A stretch of 64,000 nt of DNA from CALIZF01 sp046292445 (GTDB lineage: Bacteria > Pseudomonadota > Alphaproteobacteria > Rhodobacterales > Rhodobacteraceae). The stretch is from positions 141,152 to 205,151 of the forward strand of contig JBKBQT010000002.1 in the NCBI GenBank assembly GCA_046292445.1, in the 5' to 3' direction. The translations under genes were made by a program, and so were the position numbers. Shown here piece after piece: positions 1-8,843 of this stretch (positions are counted from its first letter, which is position 1; every line of letters starts with the position of its first letter). Below the pieces are notes generated by a model. It did not search any database and was not told the DNA's origin. It was given only the letters and a program-made list of their open reading frames with translations.

Positions 1-1315
1 TCTCGCGCCGGGCGACGGCGACCTGCTCGTCGAGCAGGCGGTGCGCTTCGGCCACCGCCGCGGCGGGGTCCATGCCCTCATACGCGATGCGCTGGATGGC
101 GCGAGCGTAGAGGTTCGAGTTCCACAGCACGCTGATGAAGGGGTTCACGACATCGGTGTTCCGCAGCGTGCAGGTCGCCGTGTCGAGACCGCCGGCATGC
201 AGGATCTCGCTGAAGCCGAACTTCGCTTCGGGATAGACGACGTCGAACAGCAGATCGCCATAGGCCTTGACCGTGGCAGCGGAGGAGGCGCGCAGCGCGT
301 CCATCGCGCCGACGGTCGCGGGCGGGTAGAGCAGCGGGCTGATCCCGGTCAGCATCGACGCATTGTCCGGCGAGAAGACATGCTGAACCCATTTCTTGCC
401 CAGCTCGACCGTGGGCGACTCGGCGAAGACGGCGAGGAACCGCCCGCCGGTCTGCGTGGCCTGCATCCGGCCCATCGTGACGGGCGCAATGCCCACCTTC
501 TCCACCAGCGCAGGGTTCTGCCGCATCATCAGGTCGAGCGCGTGCCAGTGCAGCACCATCGCCGCACGACCCGACCAGAACGCTTCGGGCGGCTCGTTGA
601 AGGCCCAGGCCGGGGCGTCGGGGGCCGAGAACTTCAGCAGATCGGCGTAGAAGGCGGCGGCCTCGTGGGCGCGCGGATGGTCGAGGATCAGGTTGAGATC
701 GCCATCGAAGAAATCCCAGCAGTTCTGCCACAGCATCGTGCTGGCCATGATGGTGGTCATCCGGTTCTCGCCGCCCGCCAGGGCAATGCCGATGACGTCG
801 CGCGAGTGCAGCTTCTCGGCCGCGGCGCGCACCTCGGCCCAAGTGGTCGGCGGCTCGATCCCGGCTGCTTCGAACAGGTCGCGCCGATAGAACAGGCGCG
901 GGGCCGCCGCCGCCTGGTTGATGGCATAGACCTTGTCGTCGATGATGATCAGCCGGTTGGGCAGGAACGCGCCGCGCCCGCCGAGCGCCTCGACGACGTC
1001 GTCGAGGGGCGCCAGCAGGCCCTGCGCGGCCAGCCGCGCGGCCGTGCCGGGGTCGGAGTGGATCACGTCGAGCGGGGCGCCAGCCTGCACATAGGTGGCG
1101 ATGCGCTGGTTGATGACGCCGGCGGGCGCGCTTTCCAGGATGACATCGGTCCCGGGGTTGGCCGCAATGAAGCTTGCCACCCAGTCGCGCTGGATCGCCA
1201 CCACGGCGGGGTCCGTCTCCTGACTGAGGTAGCGGACCACGTCGATGGCCTGCGCGGAGGTGACAACCCCCGCCGCGAGCAGCGCCCCGAAGGCCGTCGA
1301 TAGCCAGTGTTTCAT
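1..1315 (-). CDS. ABC sugar transporter substrate-binding protein (3' end beyond window)
   Basis: The reading frame starts at ATG 1315 and remains open to the left edge, so the C-terminus is missing. The N-terminus MKHWLSTAFGALLAAGVV followed by TSAQA is a typical Sec signal peptide. The mature part (about 415 residues visible) has the fold signatures of the family-1 carbohydrate-binding proteins that serve CUT1 importers, for example LAPLDDVVEALGGRGAFLPN, DKVYAINQAA and a Trp-rich sugar-contact region. It follows two CUT1 permeases in the same direction (40-bp gap), so it is the periplasmic receptor of that importer. Given the neighbouring catabolic operon the ligand is probably apiose, an apionate derivative or a related branched sugar; that is inferred from context only. 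Confidence 0.85.
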   Translation of the reverse strand, partial: MKHWLSTAFGALLAAGVVTSAQAIDVVRYLSQETDPAVVAIQRDWVASFIAANPGTDVILESAPAGVINQRIATYVQAGAPLDVIHSDPGTAARLAAQGLLAPLDDVVEALGGRGAFLPNRLIIIDDKVYAINQAAAAPRLFYRRDLFEAAGIEPPTTWAEVRAAAEKLHSRDVIGIALAGGENRMTTIMASTMLWQNCWDFFDGDLNLILDHPRAHEAAAFYADLLKFSAPDAPAWAFNEPPEAFWSGRAAMVLHWHALDLMMRQNPALVEKVGIAPVTMGRMQATQTGGRFLAVFAESPTVELGKKWVQHVFSPDNASMLTGISPLLYPPATVGAMDALRASSAATVKAYGDLLFDVVYPEAKFGFSEILHAGGLDTATCTLRNTDVVNPFISVLWNSNLYARAIQRIAYEGMDPAAAVAEAHRLLDEQVAVARRE

Positions 1316-1355
1316 GCGTTGGTTCCTCCCTTTGATGTTGTGCAGGCGTCTTGCA

Positions 1356-2258
1356 TCAGCCCTTCACCGCCCCGGCCCCGAGGCCGGAGACCATCTGCCG
1401 CGCGGCGAAGGCGAACAGGAACAGCACCGGCACGGTGGCCAGCACGCCCGCAGCATTCACGAGGCCCCAAGAATAGACGGACGTCTCGAGGATGAGGGAC
1501 GCGATGCCGAGCGACACCGTGCGCTTGGGCTCGTCGCTGATCAGCACGAGCGAGTAGAGCAGCTCGTTCCAGACCACGACGAAGGTGAACACGAGCGAGG
1601 CCACGATCCCCGGCCAGGCCTGCGGCACGATCACCAGCAGGAAGGCCCGGTGGCGCGTGCAGCCGTCGATCATCGCGGCCTCCTCCAGCGCCCGGGGGAT
1701 CGCCTCGATGTAGGGCCGCAGGATCCACAGCGAGAAGGGCAGCGTGATGGTCAGATAGGTGATCGCCAGCGCCGTCAGGCTGTTGAGCATCCCGAGATTG
1801 AACCAGATGCGAAAGAACGGCAGCGCCAGCAGAATCGGCGGCAGCATGTAGATGAACAGCACGCCGAAGGTGAACAGCTTCGAGCCGATGAACTCGAACC
1901 GGGTGACGGCATAGACCGAGGCGAGGCTGATCGTCACCCCCACGATGCAGGAGATGCCCGCCACGAGGAACGTATTCACGAAGTAGCGCGGAAAGCTCGT
2001 GAACCGCCACAGCTCGACGTAATGCTCGGTGGTCGGTGCCTGCGGCAGGATCAGCGGCGGGCGGTTGAACAGCTCGATGTTGGGCTTGAAGCTGGAGACC
2101 AGCATCCAGAACAGCGGCAGCAGCACGATCATCAGTACGGCGATGGCCCCGAGGGTCACCAGCGCCTGCTCGAAGCGCCGCCGCGCCGCCGCGCGCCGCG
2201 CCCGCTTCGACAGGCGCAGCGTCGGCTGCGCGGTGGGCGGCAGGGCGGCCTCGCTCAC
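1356..2258 (-). CDS. ABC sugar transporter permease, MalG/CUT1 type
   Basis: This is an inner-membrane permease of about 300 residues, the usual MalG length, with six predicted membrane segments (for example VTLGAIAVLMIVLLPLFWML near the N-terminus). The cytoplasmic EAA loop that docks the ATPase is visible as EEAAMIDGCTRHRAFLLVIV. The start is taken as GTG 2258, which overlaps the stop codon of the upstream permease (GTGA) and implies translational coupling; an open frame extends further upstream but only as a shadow of that permease. Together with the other permease and the binding protein it forms a sugar importer. No ATPase gene is visible; it may lie beyond the left edge or be shared. 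Confidence 0.88.
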   Translation of the reverse strand: MSEAALPPTAQPTLRLSKRARRAAARRRFEQALVTLGAIAVLMIVLLPLFWMLVSSFKPNIELFNRPPLILPQAPTTEHYVELWRFTSFPRYFVNTFLVAGISCIVGVTISLASVYAVTRFEFIGSKLFTFGVLFIYMLPPILLALPFFRIWFNLGMLNSLTALAITYLTITLPFSLWILRPYIEAIPRALEEAAMIDGCTRHRAFLLVIVPQAWPGIVASLVFTFVVVWNELLYSLVLISDEPKRTVSLGIASLILETSVYSWGLVNAAGVLATVPVLFLFAFAARQMVSGLGAGAVKG

Positions 2259-3163
2259 CGGAACCGCTCCTGCGCCCGCTCGTAGATGCGCCAGTAGACG
2301 AGCGACATCGCCAGCAGGATGAAGAACACGATCACCGCCAGCGCCGAGCCGCGCCCTAGGCTGAATTCGCCGAACACGAAGCGGTAGATGTAGAGCGGCA
2401 GCGTCTCGGTGCGCCCGATCGGCCCGCCCTGCGTCAGCAGATAGACGACCTCGAAATTGTTGAAGTTCCATATTGTGCGCAGCATGCCGACCACCAGCAT
2501 GACCGGCACCAGCGACGGCAGGGTGATGAAGCGGAACCGCTGCCACGCCGTGGCGCCGTCCACCTCTGCGGCCTCGTAGAGCTGGCGGTCGATGGTCTGC
2601 AGCTGCGCGAGGAACACGATCACCATGAAGGGGAAGTTCTTCCACACATTGACCAGCACCACCCCCCACATCGCCCAGTCGAGCGACCCGAAGGGCGAGG
2701 CGGCCATGGGCAGGTCAAGCGCGCGGATCCAGTAGTTCAGGATGCCCGTGGCGTCGGAGAACATGAACCGCCATGTCAGCGCCGCCACGACATAGGGCAC
2801 GAGATAGGAGAACAGCATCACGCCGCGGATGGGCGCACGCAGGGGAAAGTCGCGGTTCAGCAGCAGGGCGATGCCGAGGCCGATCAGCATCTGCAGGCCG
2901 AGGCTTGCGAAGGTGAACACGAAGGTGTTGCCGATGGCGCGGTTGAAGCCGTGGTGGCCGATCACGGCGGCGAAATTGTCGAGGCCGACGAAGGTGGAGG
3001 TCCGGCTGAACAGGCCCTGCTGGTGCACGGACAGCTGGATCACCTGAAGGATGGGATAGAGCGTCAGCCCGACGATCAGCACCACCAGCGGCATGAGCAG
3101 CAGCAGCCCGACCTTGCGGTCGTGGCTCATGGGCGTGCGCCGGGCCTTTCCCCGGCGGCGCAT
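2255..3163 (-). CDS. ABC sugar transporter permease, MalF/CUT1 type
   Basis: This first gene of the importer operon encodes a permease of about 302 residues with a basic N-terminus followed by a membrane segment (VGLLLLMPLVVLIVGLTLYP). The EAA loop reads YEAAEVDGATAWQRFRFITL. Two starts are possible: ATG 3163, preceded by GGAGA, or ATG 3130 (MSHDRKVG), preceded by GGGGAAAGG; the first is used here. A predicted GntR operator lies about 90 bp upstream (3255-3275), so transport is probably induced together with the catabolic operon upstream. The product pairs with the MalG-type permease as a heterodimer. Confidence 0.87.
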   Translation of the reverse strand: MRRRGKARRTPMSHDRKVGLLLLMPLVVLIVGLTLYPILQVIQLSVHQQGLFSRTSTFVGLDNFAAVIGHHGFNRAIGNTFVFTFASLGLQMLIGLGIALLLNRDFPLRAPIRGVMLFSYLVPYVVAALTWRFMFSDATGILNYWIRALDLPMAASPFGSLDWAMWGVVLVNVWKNFPFMVIVFLAQLQTIDRQLYEAAEVDGATAWQRFRFITLPSLVPVMLVVGMLRTIWNFNNFEVVYLLTQGGPIGRTETLPLYIYRFVFGEFSLGRGSALAVIVFFILLAMSLVYWRIYERAQERFR

Positions 3164-3254
3164 CGCCGCGTCTCCAGCCGTCGATGACGGTGCGCCCATC
3201 GCGCAGCGCCTCCCCCCTGGGTCGTGCGTCGCCTCTGGTGGGCGACATCACTGA

Positions 3255-3275
3255 TATGCTCATCACATGAGTTGA
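3255..3275. promoter_or_regulatory. Putative GntR operator 1, upstream of the importer genes
   Basis: The inverted repeat CTCAT-CAC-ATGAG sits at 3259-3271 inside a 21-bp block that recurs with one base changed at 8823-8843. Both copies lie between genes, each just upstream of a minus-strand transcription unit of the same pathway. A 5-3-5 palindrome is in keeping with a dimeric FadR-type GntR protein, and such a regulator is encoded next to the second copy. Binding is inferred. Confidence 0.7.
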
Positions 3276-3299
3276 GCGTGGCCGAGTCGGCGGCGGCTG

Positions 3300-4622
3300 T
3301 CAACAGCCTCCCTGTCGGCACAGTCCGAAATAATCGGGGCCGCCGACCTGCCCGCCCTTCAGCGCGATGGTCAGCCCGTCGAGGCGCGTGTCGGCGCCAT
3401 GGGCATGGCAGAGCGGCGAGCCCGGCGCGACCGGCGCCGCCGCCGTCAGCGCGACGAGGCCGAGCGCCCGGGCCACGGCGCCGCTGGTGTCGCCGCCCGC
3501 CACCACAAGGCGCGACAGGCGTGCCCGGTCGAGCACGGCGCGCGCCACGGCCCCCAGCGCCGCGCCGAGCGCATGGCGCCCCTCGGCACCGAGCCGGCCC
3601 TCGAAGGCGGCGATGGCGGTGTCGTCGGGCCCGCGGGCCGCGTAGAGCACTGTGCTCCGCCCGGCCGAAAGCGCCGCACAGCAGGACTCGACGGCCGGGC
3701 CCTGATCGTCGAGCAGGGCCGCGGGGTCGGCCCGCAGGCAGGCCCAGCCCTGCGCCTCGGCCCAGCCGATCTGCGCCGCCGTCGCGGGCGAGCAGCTCCC
3801 GCACACCACGAACAGCGGGTCCGCCGCAGCAAGCCGGGGCGCGGGCATCGGCGGCGCCAGCCAACCCGCGGTGCGCCAGTGCGCCACCAGCGCGTATTCA
3901 AGCCCCGAGGACGAGACCGAAAAGCCGCTCTTGGTCCGGTTTCGCCAGATCAGGGCGCCCGCGGCCTCCAGCGTCGCGGCGTCGAGCGTGTCGATCAGCA
4001 CCGCGCGCGCGCCCTCATCCAGCGCCGCCGCCAGCGCCGTCTGCCCGCTGTCGTGCGACAGGGCGAGGAAATCGACCAGCCCGACCGGCAGGGCCGTCTG
4101 CGCCGCCAGGTGCCGCCGCAGGTCAGCTTCGTCCATGGGCGTCACGGGGTGACGGGCCATGGTCGGGTGGCGATCGAGCCGGTATCCCACCCCGTCCACG
4201 GCGGCGAACAGCGTGCCGAAGATCTGATACCGCCGCAGGGACGGGGCGGCCACCAGCATCGAGGCCCAGGGCGCGCCCGTGGCGGCCAGCCCGATCTCCA
4301 GCGCCCGGCCGATGCTGCCGACATGCGGCGCGCTGTCGAAGGTGGAGCAGACCTTATACTGCATGAGCGCCGGGCGCAGCGCCGCGAGCGCGCCTAGGGC
4401 GGTGGGCAGATGCGCCGCCATCCAGTCGGGCGATTGCGCCCGCGCCGTGCCAGCGATGCCCACCGCGCGCAGGCCGGGGAAGCGGGCGAGGTCGTCGGGT
4501 GCCGGCGGCCCGAGGAACAGGACCGTGGGCAACCCGGCAAAGGCCAGCACCTCCATGACGTCGGTGCTGCCGGTGAAGTCGTCGCCATAGAAGCCGATCA
4601 ACAGGCCGGGCGGCAGCGTCAC
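3300..4622 (-). CDS. oiaK: Four-carbon acid sugar kinase family protein (DUF1537), probable 3-oxo-isoapionate kinase
   Basis: This is a 440-residue protein of the DUF1537/OtnK kinase family. The N-terminal substrate domain opens with GFYGDDFTGSTDVMEV, and the C-terminal nucleotide-binding domain carries VVAGGDTSGAVARALG and the closing ALKGGQVGGPDYF motif. The start is GTG 4622, overlapping the stop of the RuBisCO-like gene (GTGA), so the two are co-translated. Family members phosphorylate acid sugars such as threonate, erythronate or 3-oxo-isoapionate. The combination with a RuBisCO-like protein is that of OiaK in D-apionate degradation, where the kinase makes 3-oxo-isoapionate 4-phosphate. 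Family assignment is secure; the exact substrate is inferred from context. Confidence 0.85.
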   Translation of the reverse strand: MTLPPGLLIGFYGDDFTGSTDVMEVLAFAGLPTVLFLGPPAPDDLARFPGLRAVGIAGTARAQSPDWMAAHLPTALGALAALRPALMQYKVCSTFDSAPHVGSIGRALEIGLAATGAPWASMLVAAPSLRRYQIFGTLFAAVDGVGYRLDRHPTMARHPVTPMDEADLRRHLAAQTALPVGLVDFLALSHDSGQTALAAALDEGARAVLIDTLDAATLEAAGALIWRNRTKSGFSVSSSGLEYALVAHWRTAGWLAPPMPAPRLAAADPLFVVCGSCSPATAAQIGWAEAQGWACLRADPAALLDDQGPAVESCCAALSAGRSTVLYAARGPDDTAIAAFEGRLGAEGRHALGAALGAVARAVLDRARLSRLVVAGGDTSGAVARALGLVALTAAAPVAPGSPLCHAHGADTRLDGLTIALKGGQVGGPDYFGLCRQGGC

Positions 4623-5875
4623 GACACGCTCGCGAAGAAGTCGAGGGCGCGGGCGAGGCCAGGGTTCGCGGCGGCGGCTTCGGCCTTCGGCGTGCCGGCC
4701 AGGGCTGCATTCCACGCCGCGCGCAGGGCTTCGACCCCTGCGGCGATGCCGTCGGGGTGCGCGGTGATCCCGCCGCCGCAGGCATGGATCAGGTCGGCGG
4801 ACCCGAGCGCGGCATAAGTGTCCCACACCTGATCCGGCGTCTGCCCGGAGGAGAACACCGGCATCACGGTGCAGTCGGGGTGCGGGGGGGCGAACAGGGG
4901 CGTCAGGCAGGCGCGCGCTGAAGCCAGCACCGAGGCATCGGGCTCGCAGAACTTGTTGCGCAACCCGTTGACGTGCATATGGTCGGCCCCCGCGAGCCGC
5001 CAGAACGCCGACCACGCCGCATAGTCGAACCCGAGCGCGGGGTGGCGCGAGAGATAGCCCCAGCCGTTGCGGTGGGCGTGGATCGGCAGCAGCGCGTGCC
5101 GCGACAGGCCGAGAAACCCGCTCAGGCCCACCGAGTTCAGCGAGACCATGACGCAGGTGGCCCCGGCCGACAGGGCCATGTCGTGGCGCCTGCGCATCTG
5201 GTCAATCTCACCGGTGAGGTTGAAGGCCACCATCGGCTTGCGCCCCAGGCGGTCGGCGTGGCGGTCGACCACGGCCATGACCGCGCGCACCCGCGCCTCG
5301 AACGGGCAGTGCGGCCCGTCAACCTGCAATTCGTCGTCCTTGATGAAGTCGATGCCGCCCGCGCACAGGCGCTCGACCTGTTCGGCGGTCGCCTCGGGCG
5401 ACAGGCCGACGCTCGGCTTGATGATGGTGCCGATCAGCGGTCGGCCCTCGACCCCGGCGAGGCGCCGCGTTCCCGCCACGCCGAAGCGCGGGCCGGGGAA
5501 TGCGGCAGCAAAGCTGTCCGGAAAATGCACCGCCTCGAGCCGCAGGCCCGAGAAGGGTTTCAGCTCGAACAGGTTGCCCGCGACCGTGGCAAGCACCGTC
5601 GGCAGGCAGGGGCCGAAATTGCTTTCGGGCCAGGACAGTGTGACGCGCGCCTGGCGGATCGTCCCGCCCCGCGCCGCGCCGGGCAGCGAGGGGGTCGCAA
5701 CCTCGCCGGTGATCTCGACCGCCTCGATCCGCGCGGCATGGGCATCGAGGAAGGAGTCGGATTCGGCTTTCAGCTTCACGAAGGTGCCGGTGGACTGCTC
5801 GCCCGCCATCACGGCGGCGGCGTGGGCGGGGTCGAGGGCGGTCTCGATGCGGTAGGTGGCGACGAGGCGGCTCAT
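4619..5875 (-). CDS. oiaX: RuBisCO-like protein, probable 3-oxo-isoapionate-4-phosphate-acting OiaX type
   Basis: This 418-residue protein has the RuBisCO large-subunit fold but is a form IV (RuBisCO-like) protein. Visible residues: the substrate-loop lysine in IIKPSVGLSP (K153), the metal-binding carbamate cluster FIKDDE (K179, D181, E182), HAHRNGWG (H268, R269), HMHVNG (around 299-304) and the phosphate loop GGGITAHPDG. The loop-6 region reads FSSGQTPDQVW and lacks the catalytic lysine of true RuBisCO, so CO2 fixation is not expected. It overlaps the dehydrogenase upstream (ATGA) and the kinase downstream. In published apionate pathways such proteins cleave or decarboxylate 3-oxo-isoapionate 4-phosphate; which of the two reactions applies cannot be read from the sequence. 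Confidence 0.85.
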   Translation of the reverse strand: MSRLVATYRIETALDPAHAAAVMAGEQSTGTFVKLKAESDSFLDAHAARIEAVEITGEVATPSLPGAARGGTIRQARVTLSWPESNFGPCLPTVLATVAGNLFELKPFSGLRLEAVHFPDSFAAAFPGPRFGVAGTRRLAGVEGRPLIGTIIKPSVGLSPEATAEQVERLCAGGIDFIKDDELQVDGPHCPFEARVRAVMAVVDRHADRLGRKPMVAFNLTGEIDQMRRRHDMALSAGATCVMVSLNSVGLSGFLGLSRHALLPIHAHRNGWGYLSRHPALGFDYAAWSAFWRLAGADHMHVNGLRNKFCEPDASVLASARACLTPLFAPPHPDCTVMPVFSSGQTPDQVWDTYAALGSADLIHACGGGITAHPDGIAAGVEALRAAWNAALAGTPKAEAAAANPGLARALDFFASVS

Positions 5876-6912
5876 GCCCAGCCCTCCGCCGTCCGGTGCA
5901 GGGCCCGGTCGCCCGCCGCACTCTCGTAGGCGGCGAGCGCGAGGGCCAGCGTCTGCAGGTTGTCTGCACCGGAGGGTTGCGGTGTGGCACCGGTCAGCAG
6001 GCAGTCGCGCCAGTGGGCGCAGGTCGCAACGACGCTCTCCTGCACGACATGCCACGGCGCGGCGCCCCAGGGTGGCACGGTCGGCGCGGCATCGAGATCC
6101 GTCGCGCCGCCCGCGCGGTGAAGGCGCAGGCGCAGGTCGTGCGACAGCTCCACCGTCGCCTCGTCGCCCTCGATCACCGCGAGCACCTGCGGGAACGGCT
6201 CGGGGTGCCAGCGGGTCCAGAAGCTGCAATCGCAGATCGACACCGCCCCCGAGGCATGGCGCAGGGTGGCATGAAAGCTGTCCTCGCCGCGCACGACCGG
6301 ATTCAGGCGCTGGGTCCGGCAGAACAGGCTGTCTGCCTCGCCGAGGAAGCGCCGCGCGAGGTCGAACAGGTGCAGGCCGACATCCATGATCGCGAACCGC
6401 TCGATCTGCGCGAGATAGGGCTGGTTGGCGTAGTTGTCGTAGCCGTGGCGGAAGCTGAACCGGGCGAAGTTCGGGCGGCCCAGCGCGCCGCTGTCCACCA
6501 CCTCGCCCATCACGCGGAGGGGCCGCTGCCAGCGGAAGTTCTCGTGCACCATCAACGGCACGCCCGCCCGGTCGCAGGCGTCGACCATGGCGCGGGCATC
6601 CTCCAGCGTGTCGGCAAAGGGTTTCTGGCACTTGGCGGCCACGCCGTGGGCGGCCGCCAGTTCGACGAGGGCCCGGTGCGAGGGGCTGGTGGTGACGATG
6701 TCGACGAAGTCCAGCGCCGCCGTCCGCAGCATGGCGTCCGCATCGGTGAAGGCGGCGGGCACCCCGAAGCGGGCCGCCGCGGCGTCTGCCTTGCCGCGAT
6801 CGACGTCGCAGACCGCGACCAGGTCCACCCCGTCGAGCCCCGTCCAGGCGTGCAGATGGTTTTCGGAGAAGAAACCGCAGCCGATCAGGCCGCCGCGCAG
6901 GCGTCGCGTCAT
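5872..6912 (-). CDS. Gfo/Idh/MocA family NAD(P)-dependent dehydrogenase, probable D-apiose dehydrogenase
   Basis: This 346-residue oxidoreductase has an N-terminal Rossmann fold (GLIGCGFFSENHLHAW) and the family's EKP-type motif, here as KCQKPFADTLEDA, followed by the C-terminal beta-sheet substrate domain with HENFRWQRPL and MDVGLHLFDLARRFLG, whose His is in the usual catalytic position. The start is ATG 6912, four bases after the stop of the lactonase-like gene. Next to a RuBisCO-like protein, a DUF1537 kinase and a large lactonase-like protein, it fits ApsD, which oxidises D-apiose to apionolactone. The family contains many sugar dehydrogenases, so the substrate is inferred. Confidence 0.8.
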   Translation of the reverse strand: MTRRLRGGLIGCGFFSENHLHAWTGLDGVDLVAVCDVDRGKADAAAARFGVPAAFTDADAMLRTAALDFVDIVTTSPSHRALVELAAAHGVAAKCQKPFADTLEDARAMVDACDRAGVPLMVHENFRWQRPLRVMGEVVDSGALGRPNFARFSFRHGYDNYANQPYLAQIERFAIMDVGLHLFDLARRFLGEADSLFCRTQRLNPVVRGEDSFHATLRHASGAVSICDCSFWTRWHPEPFPQVLAVIEGDEATVELSHDLRLRLHRAGGATDLDAAPTVPPWGAAPWHVVQESVVATCAHWRDCLLTGATPQPSGADNLQTLALALAAYESAAGDRALHRTAEGWA

Positions 6913-6916
6913 TGCA

Positions 6917-8776
6917 TCAGGTCTCCACAAGGGCGATGGCGAAGGGGGGCAGGATGACCGGGCTGCTGCACGGCGCGCGCGGCCCCGCCATCCACGCCGG
7001 ATCGGCGAGAGCGTCGGCCAGGCGCGCGGCATCGAGGCAGCGGATCGCACGCGCCGACAGCGGCAGTGGGGCGGGTTTTGGGCCGGTATTGGCCGCGAGG
7101 GCGAGCGCCGCACCCCACAGCACCGCCACATCGCCGGGGCGCCCCGGCGCCGTGACGCGGTGCAGTGCCCCAAGCAGCGGCACGGCGGCGGCGACGTGGA
7201 AGGCTGGGCGCACCACGGCGCCGGGAAAGTGCGCCTGCCAGTCAGCCCCGGCGTCGGCCGCCAGCAGCGACAGCGGCCCCGAAATCGCCCCGACGCCCAC
7301 CGAGCGGATCCCGCCTTGGGCGGCATGGGCAAGGTAGCCCGCAAGCCAAGCCGCCCCGAACAGGCCGCGGCTGCGCGGGTCGCGGTCGGTCATGGCGCGC
7401 CGTTGCCAGGCCGGGTTGTCGGCCAGCGCCGCGCCGTAGGGGTTGGTCCACAGCCCGATGGCCGCGAGGCCGATGTCGGCGGGTCGGCCGTCCGCATGGG
7501 CAAGCAGGGTGGCGAAGACCGCGGGCAGCGCCTCCAGCGTCTCCATCACCGACAGGTCGTCGGCGGCGTGCACGATGGCGGCGGTGGAGACGGTCACGGC
7601 GTCGCCGCCTGCACGGGGCGGGTGGCGGTTGAGTTCGGGGAAGAAGGTGAGCATCCCCTCTACCGCCTCGGCCCCGGGAAAGGCCGCACGCACCGCGGCG
7701 AGCGCCTGCGCGCATGGCAGGCCGTCCGGCCACGGGCCCTCGGGCTGATGGCTCCTGAGGAAGGCGGCGGGCAGCGCCATCGCCGAGCGCACGGGCCCCG
7801 CCGCCGCGGCCACCGCGCGCAGGACCTGCGCGGGGTCGGCATCGTCGGCCGCGATCAGGCGCAGGTGCAGAGGGGCCGCCAGCCGCGCGGCGAGCGCCTG
7901 CGCCTGCGCGGCCCGCGCGCGCGCCTGCGCGGGGTCGCGCAGGTCGATCCACGCGTCCAGCCGGTCCGGCTTCAGGGCGGCGAGGGCGGCGACATCTCCC
8001 GGCAGCGCCGTGCCGGGCAGCCAGACGAGGCCGCGGGCGGGTGTCGCGCAGGGGCCCGGCGCGGCGGCGGTCGGCGGTGCCTCGGCAGATCCCCGCAGCG
8101 CGACCGACACGCGCTGCCTGACCAGGCTGCCGCCCGGCAGGCGGTAGGGAAAGGGCAGCGCCAGCGGCCGATAGTAGGTCTTGAACGACGCGTCGGTCCA
8201 ATTGCGCTGGTCCTCCATCTCGAACGGCAGGTCGGCCTCAAACGCAAGGCTCGCCTCGGCCCCGCCTGGCAGAGCGATGCGCAGCCGGTCAAAGCCGCGC
8301 AGCGGCTGGCCGGGGCTGATCCGTTCGGGGATCCGGGTCTCGACCGAGCCGATCCCTGGCCCCTCGGCCGTCACGGTCGCGCCGCTGAACCCCGCGAGAG
8401 GGTGCAGCACGACGAAACCCGTGCGGTTGGTGTCGAGGTCGCGCGCAACGCGCGCCTCGACCGTGAAGGCCACGGCATCGCCCCGCACCGTGACCGTGCC
8501 CGCGCAATCGAGCGCCCCCTCGCCCAGCGTCGCGTCGAACCGAAGGCGCAGGGCCTCGCCGTCTTGCACGCTGTCGCAACTCACGAGGCGCGCGGGCAGC
8601 GTGCCCCAGTCGGCATCGCGCGCCAGAAATTCGATGCCGCGCAGCACCTCGACGCCATCCGCCGACAGGTAGCGAAGGCTCAAGTCGGCCCAGGCGAAGC
8701 GCCAGCGTCCCGCCTCGTGCCAGTCGAGCGCAGTCGGCGCCATGTCGCCGCCCAGCAGTGCCCAGCCTGCCATCAT
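6917..8776 (-). CDS. Large carbohydrate-metabolism protein, probable D-apionolactonase (ApnL-like)
   Basis: This is the first gene of the catabolic operon and encodes 619 residues without a signal peptide. The N-terminal third is beta-rich (RFAWADLSLRYLSADGVEVL) and the C-terminal half looks like an alpha/beta barrel (LPGDVAALAALKPDRLDAWI, GMLTFFPELNRHPP, GLWTNPYGAAL). No standard hydrolase motif was recognised with certainty. Its size and its place beside a sugar dehydrogenase, RuBisCO-like protein and DUF1537 kinase match the D-apionolactonase of the apiose pathway, which opens the lactone to D-apionate. The start is the first of two ATG codons, after a G-rich ribosome-binding region. The predicted GntR operator 2 ends 47 bp upstream. 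Confidence 0.68.
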   Translation of the reverse strand: MMAGWALLGGDMAPTALDWHEAGRWRFAWADLSLRYLSADGVEVLRGIEFLARDADWGTLPARLVSCDSVQDGEALRLRFDATLGEGALDCAGTVTVRGDAVAFTVEARVARDLDTNRTGFVVLHPLAGFSGATVTAEGPGIGSVETRIPERISPGQPLRGFDRLRIALPGGAEASLAFEADLPFEMEDQRNWTDASFKTYYRPLALPFPYRLPGGSLVRQRVSVALRGSAEAPPTAAAPGPCATPARGLVWLPGTALPGDVAALAALKPDRLDAWIDLRDPAQARARAAQAQALAARLAAPLHLRLIAADDADPAQVLRAVAAAAGPVRSAMALPAAFLRSHQPEGPWPDGLPCAQALAAVRAAFPGAEAVEGMLTFFPELNRHPPRAGGDAVTVSTAAIVHAADDLSVMETLEALPAVFATLLAHADGRPADIGLAAIGLWTNPYGAALADNPAWQRRAMTDRDPRSRGLFGAAWLAGYLAHAAQGGIRSVGVGAISGPLSLLAADAGADWQAHFPGAVVRPAFHVAAAVPLLGALHRVTAPGRPGDVAVLWGAALALAANTGPKPAPLPLSARAIRCLDAARLADALADPAWMAGPRAPCSSPVILPPFAIALVET

Positions 8777-8822
8777 CGCCCCCCCCTGCCGTGTCGGTCG
8801 GCGCCGACGACGGTGCAGACGG

Positions 8823-8843
8823 TATGCTCATCATATGAGTTGA
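8823..8843. promoter_or_regulatory. Putative GntR operator 2, upstream of the catabolic operon
   Basis: CTCAT-CAT-ATGAG at 8827-8839 is a 5-3-5 inverted repeat within a 21-bp block that differs at one base from 3255-3275. It begins directly after the gntR stop codon and precedes the lactonase-like gene. Its place between regulator and first structural gene suggests that the regulator represses the operon and is relieved by a pathway intermediate. Confidence 0.72.

Noticed and set aside
41..1303. Long open plus-strand frame of about 420 codons
   Set aside because: It is the antisense shadow of the sugar-binding protein gene. The translation is low-complexity Arg/Gly/His with no domain, whereas the minus strand gives a signal peptide and a recognisable family.
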